The notes under the pieces were generated by a model, which had not been told where the DNA came from, made no database searches, and was given only the letters and a program-made list of their open reading frames with translations. From NCBI RefSeq assembly GCF_902626525.1, contig NZ_CACOFR010000008.1, forward strand, positions 1-64,000: a stretch of DNA of 64,000 nucleotides. The letters are read 5' to 3'. This stretch comes from an uncultured Prochlorococcus sp. (GTDB lineage: Bacteria; Cyanobacteriota; Cyanobacteriia; PCC-6307; Cyanobiaceae). Of the stretch, positions 46,753-57,863 are shown in pieces (the first letter of the stretch is position 1; the number at the start of each line of letters is the position of its first letter). Both the position numbers and the translations under genes were made by a program.

Positions 46753-47652
46753 TTAGCCTATAAAAGACTCTATTTTAATTATTGCATCTTTTAGCAGGTT
46801 TTTGTTATCGAGCCAAAGTGGATTATTTTTATTACGGAACCATGTTTTTTGTCTTTTAGCAAATTTTACAGTTTTTGTAGAAGTAATCTCAATTGCTTGA
46901 TCAATTGTTAAGTGATTATTTAAGACTTCCTTAGATTCAAGGTAACCAATGGTTGATAACATTGGGAAATTATTTCCATACTGAGAAATAAGATGTTCAG
47001 TCTCTTCAACAATTCCAGAAAGAAATATATTTTTTGTTCGTTGTAAAATTCTTTCTTTTAGATTATCTCTATCCAATCCAAGCTCTAATATTCTCCAGTT
47101 AGGCGGTTTTTGAACTTTTTGACTTGATATAGGTTTACCTGTTACATAAAAAACTTCTAGAGCTCTTATCGTTCTAATGTGATCGGCAAAATTGATTTTT
47201 TTTGTTGAAATTGGATCACAATTTTTTAAAAGTTCCCAACACCCTTGTTGACCAAGTTCTTCTAATTGTCTTCTCAAATTATTTTGGGGAGGTACATTTG
47301 GCACAAAAAACCCTTTAGTTATTGAGTTCATATATAAACCACTTCCTCCAACAAGAAAAGGTAAATTATTTTTATTAATTTCTTGTGTTATTGATTTTTG
47401 AGCAATTTCTTGAAATTGTTTTACATTAACTGGATTAATAGGCTCTTTAATATCTAATAAGAAATGCTTTATTTTTTTTTGTTGTTTTTCAGATGGTTTG
47501 GCTGTTCCAATATCCATAAATTTGTAAATTTGTCTTGAATCAACATTATGTATACGTGTTTTAAAGTATTCTGCAATTTCAATAGCTAATTCAGTTTTAC
47601 CACTTGCTGTGGGTCCAATTAAAACTATTACATGAGGTTTGTAAGAAGACAT
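46753..47652 (-). CDS. miaA: tRNA dimethylallyltransferase
   Basis: MiaA adds the isopentenyl group to A37 of tRNAs reading UNN codons. The 299-residue protein shows the P-loop GPTASGKT at 13-20, [17 protein letters not shown] (38-54), the [14 protein letters not shown] region near 100 and RQKTWFRNK near the end. It is the first gene of the minus-strand run miaA, infC, GntR-like, cysE and is divergent from gyrB. Confidence 0.97.
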   Translation of the reverse strand: MSSYKPHVIVLIGPTASGKTELAIEIAEYFKTRIHNVDSRQIYKFMDIGTAKPSEKQQKKIKHFLLDIKEPINPVNVKQFQEIAQKSITQEINKNNLPFLVGGSGLYMNSITKGFFVPNVPPQNNLRRQLEELGQQGCWELLKNCDPISTKKINFADHIRTIRALEVFYVTGKPISSQKVQKPPNWRILELGLDRDNLKERILQRTKNIFLSGIVEETEHLISQYGNNFPMLSTIGYLESKEVLNNHLTIDQAIEITSTKTVKFAKRQKTWFRNKNNPLWLDNKNLLKDAIIKIESFIG

Positions 47653-47682
47653 ATGAATTTCTGAAGAAAAATCTAAAACCTA

Positions 47683-47688
47683 TATAAT
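47683..47688 (+). promoter_or_regulatory. Candidate -10 element for gyrB
   Basis: A perfect TATAAT lies 31 bases downstream of the divergent miaA start and 122 bases before the gyrB ATG. It would give a leader of about 110 bases that includes a 14-codon ORF and two hairpins. No clear -35 was found. Confidence 0.45.
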
Positions 47689-47707
47689 TAAAGTGATTAA
47701 ATTTTTC

Positions 47708-47752
47708 ATGGACTTAGAGCCTTTCTCTTATTGTGATGGTAAGTTTAATTAA
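47708..47752 (+). CDS. Possible 14-codon leader ORF upstream of gyrB
   Basis: ATG at 47708 opens a 14-codon frame encoding MDLEPFSYCDGKFN with TAA at 47750-47752. It begins about 13 bases after the expected transcription start and ends three bases before the left arm of a terminator-like hairpin. It has no obvious ribosome-binding site and no run of one codon type. Short frames are common by chance, so this stays speculative. Confidence 0.25.
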   Translation: MDLEPFSYCDGKFN

Positions 47753-47754
47753 AG

Positions 47755-47795
47755 AACTTTTAAAATAATACTTTAAAAGTTAATTGTTTTTTTTT
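47755..47795 (+). terminator. Terminator-like hairpin in the gyrB leader
   Basis: AACTTTTAAA (47755-47764) and TTTAAAAGTT (47772-47781) form a perfect 10-base-pair stem with a 7-base loop, followed after five bases by nine T residues (47787-47795). This is the best intrinsic-terminator-like structure that I found, yet it lies 10 bases before the gyrB start, inside the presumed leader. The stem is mostly A-T, which lowers its strength. Confidence 0.4.
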
Positions 47796-47804
47796 AAATA
47801 TTAA

Positions 47805-50098
<2,294 letters not shown>

Positions 50099-50101
50099 AT
50101 C

Positions 50102-50470
50102 TTGGATTTAAGTTCAATATGTATCATCTTACTTAGTAGTACTTTTGGATTAATACTGAGAATATTTATACAAAATAATTTCAAAAAAAATATAGGTTTT
50201 GATATTCAGAATACTTCAATAGTGAATTTCATAGCATCATTTTTTTTAGGAATTTTAGTATCATTAAATTTCTTGAATAACCAAATATTATTGTTATTTT
50301 ATATCGGTTTTTTAGGATGTTTTAGTACATTTTCTTCTTTTATATATCAACTATTTCTTCTTTTTAAAAAGAGGAAATTTTTAAGATTAGTTTTACATTA
50401 TATCGAGGTAATAGTTCTTTCTTTTCTGTTCTTTTATCTAGGTTATTTTCTTATTCAATATTTAAAATGA
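50102..50470 (+). CDS. crcB: Fluoride ion channel protein, first copy (CrcB/Fluc)
   Basis: CrcB/Fluc subunits form dimeric fluoride channels. The 122-residue protein has four membrane helices. Visible signatures are Arg20 in helix one (STFGLILR), VNFIASFFLG at 41-50 (family VNxxGSFxxG, here Gly changed to Ala), and GFLGCFSTFSSF at 69-80 with both channel phenylalanines. The start is TTG, three bases after the preceding stop; no ATG is available. It overlaps the second crcB copy by four bases, the arrangement seen for heterodimeric channels. Confidence 0.88.
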   Translation: MDLSSICIILLSSTFGLILRIFIQNNFKKNIGFDIQNTSIVNFIASFFLGILVSLNFLNNQILLLFYIGFLGCFSTFSSFIYQLFLLFKKRKFLRLVLHYIEVIVLSFLFFYLGYFLIQYLK

Positions 50471-50796
50471 AAATAAAAAAAATTGTTTATATTCTTTTAG
50501 CTTGTTATTTAGGAACTTTTTTTAGATTATATATTGATAATAACTTTATTATTTCATTACTTGGTTCATTTTTTGTTGGTTTTATTATCAGTACAAAATT
50601 AAGTCACTTAACTAAAAAAATTTTATTTAGTGGTTTTTTTTCTTGCTTTACATCCTTTAGCGGATTTATATATTTTTTATACAAAATTTTTCATCAAGGA
50701 GATTTGATAAAATTTTTTATTCTTTTTAATTTAATCATAATTATAAATCTTTTCACAATGTATTTTGGGTACTGGATAAGTAGAAAAATGACATAG
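50467..50796 (+). CDS. crcB: Fluoride ion channel protein, second copy (CrcB/Fluc)
   Basis: The 109-residue product has four membrane helices and the CrcB pattern: Arg20 in helix one (LGTFFR), ISLLGSFFVG at 29-38 (family Asn replaced by Ser, Gly kept) and GFFSCFTSFSGF at 56-67 with both phenylalanines. It is shorter and more divergent than the first copy. Its ATG overlaps the stop of the first copy (ATGA), so the two subunits are translationally coupled. No fluoride riboswitch is present before the pair. Confidence 0.85.
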   Translation: MKIKKIVYILLACYLGTFFRLYIDNNFIISLLGSFFVGFIISTKLSHLTKKILFSGFFSCFTSFSGFIYFLYKIFHQGDLIKFFILFNLIIIINLFTMYFGYWISRKMT

Positions 50797-50839
50797 ATTT
50801 CATATAATGATGTTGTTACTTTGACAAGGAATTATATTT

Positions 50840-52246
50840 ATGAATGAGAATAATCTTGAAACTGCTACATCCTTATCTTCAGATTTAAGTACTCCAGAAA
50901 ATATTACTATTCAACTTGAAGAATTGCTTATCGCAGGAAATTATGATGAGGCAAAGTTACTTTTAGAACCTTCCCAACCAGTCGATATTGCGGATGCTAT
51001 TGGAAGTCTTCCATTAATATTGCAGGCATTAGCCTTTCGGTTGTTAAAAAAAAATGAGGCAATTGAGGTTTATGAATACTTAGATCCAATAGTTCAGCAA
51101 ACTTTACTAGACAGACTTCGTTCAGGAGAAGTTTTAGAAATTGTGGAGAAAATGTCTCCTGATGATAGGGTTCAACTCTTTGATGAATTACCGGCTAAGG
51201 TTGTTCGGAAATTTTTGTCTGCTCTTAGTCCTGGGGAAAGGAAAGTTACGGCTGAATTGCTTGGATATGAGCCTGAAACTGCTGGGAGATTAATGACAAC
51301 TGAATTCATAGATCTTAAAGAGATGCAAACAGCAGCAGATGCTCTTTCTTTAGTTAGGAAAAGAGCTCCATTTACGGAAACAATTTATAGTTTATATGTA
51401 ACAGACAAAGAAAGACATTTGACGGGCATTCTTTCTTTAAGAGATCTTGTAACTGCCGATCCTTCTAAGCCAATTGGAGATGTTATGACAAGAGATGTAG
51501 TTAATATTTCTACAAATACTAATCAGGAAGAGGTGGCAAGAGCAATACAAAGATATGATTTTTTAGCTCTCCCAGTTGTTGATAAAGAAAAAAGACTTGT
51601 TGGAATAGTAACTGTCGATGATTTAATTGATGTTATAGAGCAAGAGGCAACTAGAGATATTTATGCAGCGGGAGCAGTTCAACCTGGAGATGAAGATGAT
51701 TATTTTCAAAGTAGTTTATTTACAATAGCTCGTAGAAGAATTTTGTGGTTGTTAATTCTGGTTTTGGCAAATGGTTTAACTACAAAAGTTATAGCGATGA
51801 ATGATCAAATACTAAAAGAGATAGTCTTACTAGCCGCATTTATCCCTTTGCTTATAGGAACTGGGGGAAATGTTGGTGCTCAAAGTTCAACGGTAGTTAT
51901 TAGAGGTTTAAGTACTCAAAAATTGAAGTCTCTTGGTGCAATTAGGGCCGTAGTTAAGGAGGCAATAACAGGCGCTCTTTTAGGTATTTTGATGATGTTA
52001 GTAGTATTTCCTTTTGCTTGGTGGCAAGGAGAAGGACCTTTAATAGCTTCTGCTGTAGGAATTAGTTTAATATCCATAACGACTTTAGCTGCCACAACAG
52101 GAGCTATTCTCCCTTTGTTGTTTGACAGGATGAAATTGGATCCAGCCTTGATGTCTTCTCCTTTTATAACAACTGTTACTGATATCGCAGGTGTATTTAT
52201 TTATTTAAGTACCGCAAAATGGTTATTAAGCACTTCATTAATCTAA
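50840..52246 (+). CDS. mgtE: Magnesium transporter MgtE
   Basis: MgtE is a Mg2+-gated Mg2+ channel. The 468-residue protein has the N-domain of helical repeats (about 20-150, with EKMSPDDRVQLFDELPAKVVRKFL), two CBS domains (about 155-275, MTTEFIDLKE and GDVMTRDVVNISTNT) and five C-terminal membrane helices from about 300. The pore signature region is PLLIGTGGNVGAQSSTVVIRG. It lies 43 bases after the second crcB on the same strand. Confidence 0.97.
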   Translation: MNENNLETATSLSSDLSTPENITIQLEELLIAGNYDEAKLLLEPSQPVDIADAIGSLPLILQALAFRLLKKNEAIEVYEYLDPIVQQTLLDRLRSGEVLEIVEKMSPDDRVQLFDELPAKVVRKFLSALSPGERKVTAELLGYEPETAGRLMTTEFIDLKEMQTAADALSLVRKRAPFTETIYSLYVTDKERHLTGILSLRDLVTADPSKPIGDVMTRDVVNISTNTNQEEVARAIQRYDFLALPVVDKEKRLVGIVTVDDLIDVIEQEATRDIYAAGAVQPGDEDDYFQSSLFTIARRRILWLLILVLANGLTTKVIAMNDQILKEIVLLAAFIPLLIGTGGNVGAQSSTVVIRGLSTQKLKSLGAIRAVVKEAITGALLGILMMLVVFPFAWWQGEGPLIASAVGISLISITTLAATTGAILPLLFDRMKLDPALMSSPFITTVTDIAGVFIYLSTAKWLLSTSLI

Positions 52247-52313
52247 ATTCACTAGGTAAATTTACTCATTTTTGTGAAAATGTGGATTTTTTTGTTTAAC
52301 TTTACATTTCTTA

Positions 52314-53348
52314 ATGGTATTGTTTACAAAACAATATTTAAATTTTATGTCTCCTGAAACAGAAAATGAGAATAAATTAGCGACAATATCAAGTTTAAAA
52401 GCTACTAACGATGTCGACCTTGTCAGATCTTATTTAAGGGATATTGGTAGAGTCCCACTATTATCTCATGAGCAAGAAATTACTCTTGGTAGGCAAGTGC
52501 AAGAATATATGCAAGTAGAAAGGGCTGAATTAGAGATTATTGATTTAACTGGAGACAAGCCAAGTATTGAGGAATTATCAAACAAATTAAATTTATCTAC
52601 TTCCATAATAAAAAAAAGATTGAGAGCTGGACAGAGGGCTAAAGAAAGAATGGTTGCAGCTAACTTAAGGCTGGTAGTGAGTGTTGCAAAAAAATATACT
52701 AAAAGAAACATGGAATTACTAGATTTAATCCAAGAGGGAACGATAGGGTTGGTGAGGGGAGTAGAAAAATTTGATCCAGCTAGAGGTTATAAATTCTCAA
52801 CATATGCATATTGGTGGATTAGACAAGGTATTACTAGAGCAATAGCTGAAAAAAGTAGGGCAATAAGATTACCAATTCATATAACTGAGATGTTGAATAA
52901 GCTAAAAAAAGGCCAAAGAGAGTTAAGTCAAGAAATGTCTAGAACTCCAACTGTAAGCGAACTTGCCAAGTACGTAGAGCTTCCCGAAGAAGATGTTAAA
53001 GACTTGATGTGCAAAGCTGGGCAGCCAGTTAGTCTTGAAACAAAAGTTGGTGATGGTGAAGATACTGTTTTACTAGATTTACTAGCGGGCGGTGAGGATT
53101 TACCAGACGAACAAATAGAAATGGACTGTATGAGGGGCGATCTTCATTCACTTTTGCATCAATTACCAGATCTACAATGTAGAGTTTTAAGGATGAGATA
53201 CGGAATGGATGGTGATGAGCCAATGTCCCTTACAGGTATAGGCAGGGTGCTTGGGATCAGTAGAGATCGAGTAAGGAATCTAGAACGAGACGGATTAAGA
53301 GGTTTAAGAAGACTTAGTGATAATGTAGAAGCTTATTTTGTTTCTTGA
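52314..53348 (+). CDS. Group 2 sigma-70 family RNA polymerase sigma factor
   Basis: The protein has region 1.2 (VRSYLRDIGRVPLLSHEQEI, 37-56), region 2 (about 112-180, with LLDLIQEGTIGLVRGVEKFD and TYAYWWIRQGITRAI for -10 recognition), region 3 and region 4 ending SLTGIGRVLGISRDRVRNLE. It lacks the long region 1.1 of a primary sigma factor and fits cyanobacterial group 2. The ATG at 52314 adds 11 residues; the ATG at 52347 (MSPETENENK) may be the true start. Its 3' end overlaps the convergent hydrolase gene by 16 bases. Confidence 0.94.
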   Translation: MVLFTKQYLNFMSPETENENKLATISSLKATNDVDLVRSYLRDIGRVPLLSHEQEITLGRQVQEYMQVERAELEIIDLTGDKPSIEELSNKLNLSTSIIKKRLRAGQRAKERMVAANLRLVVSVAKKYTKRNMELLDLIQEGTIGLVRGVEKFDPARGYKFSTYAYWWIRQGITRAIAEKSRAIRLPIHITEMLNKLKKGQRELSQEMSRTPTVSELAKYVELPEEDVKDLMCKAGQPVSLETKVGDGEDTVLLDLLAGGEDLPDEQIEMDCMRGDLHSLLHQLPDLQCRVLRMRYGMDGDEPMSLTGIGRVLGISRDRVRNLERDGLRGLRRLSDNVEAYFVS

Positions 53349-54247
53349 ATAAATTCCAATATTAATTTATTTGTTTTTTCAGGTTCTTCATCATGAGGAC
53401 AATGACCAGCATCTTGAATAATATCTAATCTTTTAATATTACTGAATTTTTTCTTCCACTCTTTTGCTTCAGTTAGGGACTCCCAAGGATCTTTTTCTCC
53501 CCAAATTAATTGGATAGGTCCTTCAACTTTTTCGAAGAGGTCTGTTGCAAGATAGTCATCAAATAAATTAATAAAGCCTCGAAATGCTTCTTTAGAGTTT
53601 GTTCTTTTAGAGGGTCGATAAAGTATTTCAATTAATTCTTCATCAATATTTTTTCCTGAAGGATAAGCTTGCTCAAGTATTTTCTTTATAACTTTTGGAT
53701 TAGCAGCTCTCGTAAAAAGTGTATTGCTTATTATTCTTTGCCTTACTAAAGTTTTTAATACGGGCCTGAGTAAATTCATTAAAATATCATTTTTTTTCAA
53801 ACGTTTATCATCCATAGTTCTTTGCGCACAATCAATTAAAATCACACCTTTACAATTTTCCTTGAGAATTTCAGCAGCTTTCAATGCAATAACACCACCA
53901 ATTGAGTTCCCTACCAAGTAAACAGGAGATTTTATTACCTCTGAACAAAATGTTGAGATTTGATTACTCCACAAGTCAAATGAATATTTAATTGAATTTT
54001 CTTTAGAAGGTTCGTAATTTAATAACGCGCTAGGCTGACTGCTCTCTCCAAATCCTAGTAAATCAATTGAGTAGCAATTAAGTACTTTGCCAAGAACATC
54101 TTGATTATGTCTCCAATGTTTTTTTGATGCACCAAATCCATGCACTAATAAAATATTATTATTATTTTCGCAATTAGAATTTTTTGATAAAGACCATGAA
54201 ATTTCCCAATTTTCCCATTGCCAATTTTTTGATTTATTTAAAGACAC
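53333..54247 (-). CDS. Alpha/beta hydrolase
   Basis: The 304-residue protein has the oxyanion segment HGFGASKKHW (36-45), the nucleophile elbow GNSIGG with Ser115 (113-118), an acid in WGEKDPW and the catalytic histidine in DAGHCPHDEEPEK. The cap region is helical. The fold is clear; the substrate is not. Similar proteins in cyanobacteria and plastids include pheophytinase-like and esterase-like enzymes. It overlaps the sigma factor gene at its 3' end and is divergent from the sugar kinase. Confidence 0.9.
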   Translation of the reverse strand: MSLNKSKNWQWENWEISWSLSKNSNCENNNNILLVHGFGASKKHWRHNQDVLGKVLNCYSIDLLGFGESSQPSALLNYEPSKENSIKYSFDLWSNQISTFCSEVIKSPVYLVGNSIGGVIALKAAEILKENCKGVILIDCAQRTMDDKRLKKNDILMNLLRPVLKTLVRQRIISNTLFTRAANPKVIKKILEQAYPSGKNIDEELIEILYRPSKRTNSKEAFRGFINLFDDYLATDLFEKVEGPIQLIWGEKDPWESLTEAKEWKKKFSNIKRLDIIQDAGHCPHDEEPEKTNKLILEFIQETK

Positions 54248-54337
54248 TATGAAAAAGTATTTAATTAAACTTTAATTAAAAAAAAAATGATTCGTTTTTA
54301 ATTAATTATTCTTAGAAAAGAAAAAAGATTTTATTTT

Positions 54338-55336
54338 ATGAAAAAGACTAAGGTCGTATGCATAGGAGAAGCCCTAATAGACAGAATTAAGAATAATTCA
54401 AATCAAGGATTTACAGATTTTTTAGGAGGTGCTCCCGCTAATGTTGCTTGCGCATTAAAAAAATTAAAAATAGATTCAGTATTTATTGGATGTTTAGGAA
54501 GTGATGAATTGGGAAAAAATTTTATAGCGAAATTTAATGAATTGAAGGTAAATTTAGATTTCTTGCAATTAGATCATGATTCATCTACTCGCGTTGTTAA
54601 TGTCGATAGAGATGAATTTGGAGATCGTTTTTTTTCAGGATTTGAAACAAACTCCCATTCATGCTTTGCTGACGAAGTTCTTAGAAAACAATTAATTGAA
54701 AAAGAACTTCCAAATTTGGAGAAAATTTTTCAACAAACAAAATATTTGGTTACTGGAACTAATGTAATATCATCACCAATATCTTCAGAGACTATTTTTT
54801 TTCTTATAGAACTGGCCAATAAATTTGAAGTCAAAATAATTATTGATTTGAATTGGAGAGAGGTCTTTTGGAATTATTCGAGTTTTTCATCAGAAATTAG
54901 TAAAATTGAGCGAGCAAATTTAATCAAAAAATTTTTAAATCATGCAGATGTTTTAAAACTTGCTAAGGAAGAAGCTTTTTTGTTTTTTGAACAAGAAGAT
55001 CCTTATTTAATATCTCACCAAATGTTAAAAAGACCAGATGTAATAATAACTGATGGGAAAAACCCTATTACTTGGTATATAAATGGATTACAGGGATCTA
55101 CTGATACTCCTAATTCAACAAAAATTGTCGATACTACTGGAGCGGGTGATTCGTTTCTCGCTGGTTTAATTTCAAAATTTGTTTCCGCTAGCAATCTTAC
55201 GAATGAATCACAAATAAAAGATTGTGTAAAGTTCGCAAGTGTTTGTGGAATGTTAACTTGTCTGGGTGAAGGTGCAATAGAGCAACAACCTTATTTCGAA
55301 AAGGTTAATAAATTTTTAGGATCCCTTATCTCATAG
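54338..55336 (+). CDS. PfkB family carbohydrate kinase (fructokinase-like)
   Basis: The 332-residue protein begins KVVCIGEALIDRI and has the PfkB signature 1 region (FLGGAPANVACALKKL, about 29-44) and signature 2 VDTTGAGDSFLAG with catalytic Asp271. It is closest in pattern to bacterial and plant fructokinases, which phosphorylate fructose; other sugars are possible. Its 3' end overlaps tsaE by 46 bases in convergent orientation, the longest overlap in the window. Confidence 0.9.
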   Translation: MKKTKVVCIGEALIDRIKNNSNQGFTDFLGGAPANVACALKKLKIDSVFIGCLGSDELGKNFIAKFNELKVNLDFLQLDHDSSTRVVNVDRDEFGDRFFSGFETNSHSCFADEVLRKQLIEKELPNLEKIFQQTKYLVTGTNVISSPISSETIFFLIELANKFEVKIIIDLNWREVFWNYSSFSSEISKIERANLIKKFLNHADVLKLAKEEAFLFFEQEDPYLISHQMLKRPDVIITDGKNPITWYINGLQGSTDTPNSTKIVDTTGAGDSFLAGLISKFVSASNLTNESQIKDCVKFASVCGMLTCLGEGAIEQQPYFEKVNKFLGSLIS

Positions 55337-55743
55337 TACCTCCCAAAATTTTTTGCATAACTAATTTCTATTTTCCAGAAATTTTCAATAAGTGGTTCAA
55401 TTAATTCAGGCCATTCAATAACTAAAATTGCTTGGCTTTGTATTGCTTCTTCTTCTTCAGAAAAAAAAAGTTCCTTTGCTGAAGAAATCTTTTCTAACCT
55501 GTATAAGTCAAGATGAATAAGTGGAATTTTTCCAGAATTATAGTGATGCGATAAAGCAAATGTAGGGCTTGTAATATCCTCAGAGATAGATAATCCTTTA
55601 GCAATGCCCTGTACAAATGAAGTTTTACCTGCTCCAATTGGACCCTGTAATAAAACAATTGATTCTGGATGTAATTTTTGTGAGAATTTTTCTCCTAAAT
55701 TTAAAGTCTCTTTTAAATTTCCAATAAACACAAAATTACACAA
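55291..55743 (-). CDS. tsaE: tRNA threonylcarbamoyladenosine biosynthesis protein TsaE
   Basis: TsaE is the ATPase that assists TsaB-TsaD in adding threonylcarbamoyl to A37 of tRNAs reading ANN codons. Walker A is GPIGAGKT at 34-41, followed by SPTFALSHHYNSGKIPLIHLDLYRLE and the later VIEWPELIEPLI. The length of 150 is normal. Its start is 39 bases from the divergent ahcY start, and its 3' end runs 46 bases into the kinase gene. Confidence 0.95.
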   Translation of the reverse strand: MCNFVFIGNLKETLNLGEKFSQKLHPESIVLLQGPIGAGKTSFVQGIAKGLSISEDITSPTFALSHHYNSGKIPLIHLDLYRLEKISSAKELFFSEEEEAIQSQAILVIEWPELIEPLIENFWKIEISYAKNFGRYYEIRDPKNLLTFSK

Positions 55744-55751
55744 AAATCATT

Positions 55752-55757
55752 TATAGT
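55752..55757 (+). promoter_or_regulatory. Candidate -10 element for ahcY
   Basis: TATAGT lies 25 bases before the ahcY ATG at 55783, within the 39-base space shared with divergent tsaE. The -35 region would fall inside tsaE. The space is too small for an S-adenosylhomocysteine riboswitch. Confidence 0.35.
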
Positions 55758-55782
55758 TTAATAGAAAAAGTACTCACTAGAT

Positions 55783-57201
55783 ATGGTTATCGCGAATTCA
55801 GTTAAAACCTCTGCACCTAATTATGTAGTATCTGATATTGCCTTATCAGACTTTGGACGCAAAGAAATAAAAATAGCCGAAACTGAAATGCCTGGATTAA
55901 TGGCACTTCGAGAAAAATATCAATCTCAAAAGCCACTTAAAGGTGCAAAAATAGCTGGAAGCCTTCATATGACGATTCAGACAGCAGTATTAATAGAAAC
56001 TCTTGTAGAACTTGGTGCGAGAGTGAAATGGGCTTCATGCAATATTTTTTCAACCCAAGATCATGCTGCAGCAGCTATCGCAGATCAAGGAATCTCTGTA
56101 TATGCAAAAAAAGGGGAGACTCTTGATGAATATTGGCAATATACTCATAATATCCTTGATTGGGGTTCAGATTCTCCAAATATGATTCTTGATGATGGAG
56201 GAGACGCAACAGGTTTATTAATACTTGGTAGCAAGGCTGAAAAAGATTTGTCTGTTTTAAATAATCCTTGTAATGAAGAAGAAATTGCTTTATTTAACTC
56301 TATTAAGTCTAAGTTAAAAAATGATAGTAACTTCTACTCCAGAATTAAGAGTAATATAATTGGTGTTACTGAAGAAACTACCACTGGAGTTGCAAGACTT
56401 TATCAATTACAAAAGCAAAATGACTTACCTTTCCCCGCTATTAACGTTAATGATTCAGTAACTAAAAGCAAATTTGATAATTTATATGGCTGTCGTGAAT
56501 CTTTAGTTGACAGCATTAAGCGCGCGACAGATGTAATGATTGCTGGTAAGGTCGCTTTAGTAATAGGTTTTGGGGATGTAGGAAAAGGTTCAGCTCAGTC
56601 ACTAAGAGGACTTGGTGCAATTGTAAAAGTTGCAGAAGTTGATCCAATTTGTGCTCTTCAAGCAGCAATGGAAGGCTATAGTGTGGTTACCTTAGATGAA
56701 GTTGTTGAAGATATAGATATATTTGTTACAGCTACTGGTAATTATCAAGTGATAACCCACGAAAATTTAATAAAGATGAAGAACGAGTCTATAGTTTGTA
56801 ATATTGGACATTTTGATAATGAAATCGATGTAGCTTCATTAAAGAATTATCCATGGGAAAATATTAAGCCTCAGGTTGATCACATAACTTTACCTAGTGG
56901 AAATAAGATAATTCTTTTAGCTGAAGGTAGATTAGTTAATTTAGGATGTGCCACTGGGCATCCAAGTTTTGTGATGAGTAATTCTTTTACTAATCAAGTA
57001 TTAGCTCAAATTGAACTTTTCAATAAGTCAGAGCATTATTCTAAAGAGGTTTATGTTTTACCAAAACATTTAGATGAAATGGTAGCTAGATTACATCTAG
57101 ATAAAATTGGTGCAAAATTAACAAAATTAACTAAAGAACAGGCTGATTATATTAATGTTTCTGTAGAGGGCCCTTATAAACCTGAACTTTATAGATATTA
57201 A
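55783..57201 (+). CDS. ahcY: Adenosylhomocysteinase
   Basis: AhcY splits S-adenosylhomocysteine into adenosine and homocysteine, clearing the by-product of methylation. The 472-residue protein shows [16 protein letters not shown] near 59, substrate-binding [14 protein letters not shown], the NAD loop [18 protein letters not shown] (about 263-280) and the C-terminal [12 protein letters not shown]. It includes the roughly 40-residue insert typical of cyanobacterial and eukaryotic forms. A TTG-started DedA gene follows after two bases. Confidence 0.98.
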   Translation: MVIANSVKTSAPNYVVSDIALSDFGRKEIKIAETEMPGLMALREKYQSQKPLKGAKIAGSLHMTIQTAVLIETLVELGARVKWASCNIFSTQDHAAAAIADQGISVYAKKGETLDEYWQYTHNILDWGSDSPNMILDDGGDATGLLILGSKAEKDLSVLNNPCNEEEIALFNSIKSKLKNDSNFYSRIKSNIIGVTEETTTGVARLYQLQKQNDLPFPAINVNDSVTKSKFDNLYGCRESLVDSIKRATDVMIAGKVALVIGFGDVGKGSAQSLRGLGAIVKVAEVDPICALQAAMEGYSVVTLDEVVEDIDIFVTATGNYQVITHENLIKMKNESIVCNIGHFDNEIDVASLKNYPWENIKPQVDHITLPSGNKIILLAEGRLVNLGCATGHPSFVMSNSFTNQVLAQIELFNKSEHYSKEVYVLPKHLDEMVARLHLDKIGAKLTKLTKEQADYINVSVEGPYKPELYRY

Positions 57202-57203
57202 GT

Positions 57204-57863
57204 TTGCATTTAATTTTCGTAAATTTTCTCACTTCTATTCCTGACTATATCAGTTTGGCTGTTGAAAAAAATTCAACATTGGCATACCTCACTATTTGTT
57301 TGGCTATGTTTTTAGAAAATATAATACCCCCTATCCCTTCGGAAATAATAATGCCATTAGGAGGTTTTTTTGTTTATCAACAAAAATTAAATTTCTATAT
57401 TTTAGTTTTTTGGGGGTTATTTGGCACGATATTAGGATCATTGCCTTGGTATTATTTAGGCAGGCTGGTAAATGAAAAAAGACTGTCAAATTTTTTAGAT
57501 AAAAAAGGAAAATATTTAGGAATTTCTTCTGATGACTTAAATAAAAGTAAAAGGTGGTTTGAGAAATACGGGGTTTCTTTAGTTTTTTGGGGAAGATTAG
57601 TGCCTGGTATAAGAACTTTAATTTCAGTTCCTGCTGGCATAGAACTTATGCCATTAAGAACATTTTTGATTTGGACTACATTCGGTAGCTTAATATGGGT
57701 CGCTCTTCTCACTTATGCTGGTTTCTTATTTGGAGAAAACTATCCAATTATTGAAACCTATTTAGATCAAATCAAATATGTTGTGAAGCCAATTCTAATA
57801 TTGATTTTCTTATATTTTTTAATAAAACTAATTATTAGATTTTTTAAAAAATTTAGAAACTAA
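57204..57863 (+). CDS. DedA family membrane protein
   Basis: The 219-residue protein has the DedA/VTT layout: a re-entrant N-terminal region (MFLENIIPPIPSEIIMPLGGF, about 35-55), the conserved GxxxGxxxxYxxGR-like GTILGSLPWYYLGRL, and FWGRLVPGIRTLISVPAG before two C-terminal helices. DedA proteins act in membrane lipid homeostasis, probably as scramblases. The start is TTG at 57204, two bases after ahcY; a slightly later start is possible. The 3' end overlaps ssb by four bases. Confidence 0.9.
   Translation: MHLIFVNFLTSIPDYISLAVEKNSTLAYLTICLAMFLENIIPPIPSEIIMPLGGFFVYQQKLNFYILVFWGLFGTILGSLPWYYLGRLVNEKRLSNFLDKKGKYLGISSDDLNKSKRWFEKYGVSLVFWGRLVPGIRTLISVPAGIELMPLRTFLIWTTFGSLIWVALLTYAGFLFGENYPIIETYLDQIKYVVKPILILIFLYFLIKLIIRFFKKFRN

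Noticed and set aside
50797-50839. Magnesium-responsive leader before mgtE
   Set aside because: Only 43 bases of AT-rich sequence; no M-box-like structure fits.
54273-54304. Ten-base inverted repeat TAATTAAAAA/TTTTTAATTA
   Set aside because: Pure A/T arms in an AT-rich spacer are expected by chance; no T-run or conserved context to support a function.
55744-55782. S-adenosylhomocysteine riboswitch upstream of ahcY
   Set aside because: Only 39 bases separate ahcY from tsaE, too short for the aptamer.
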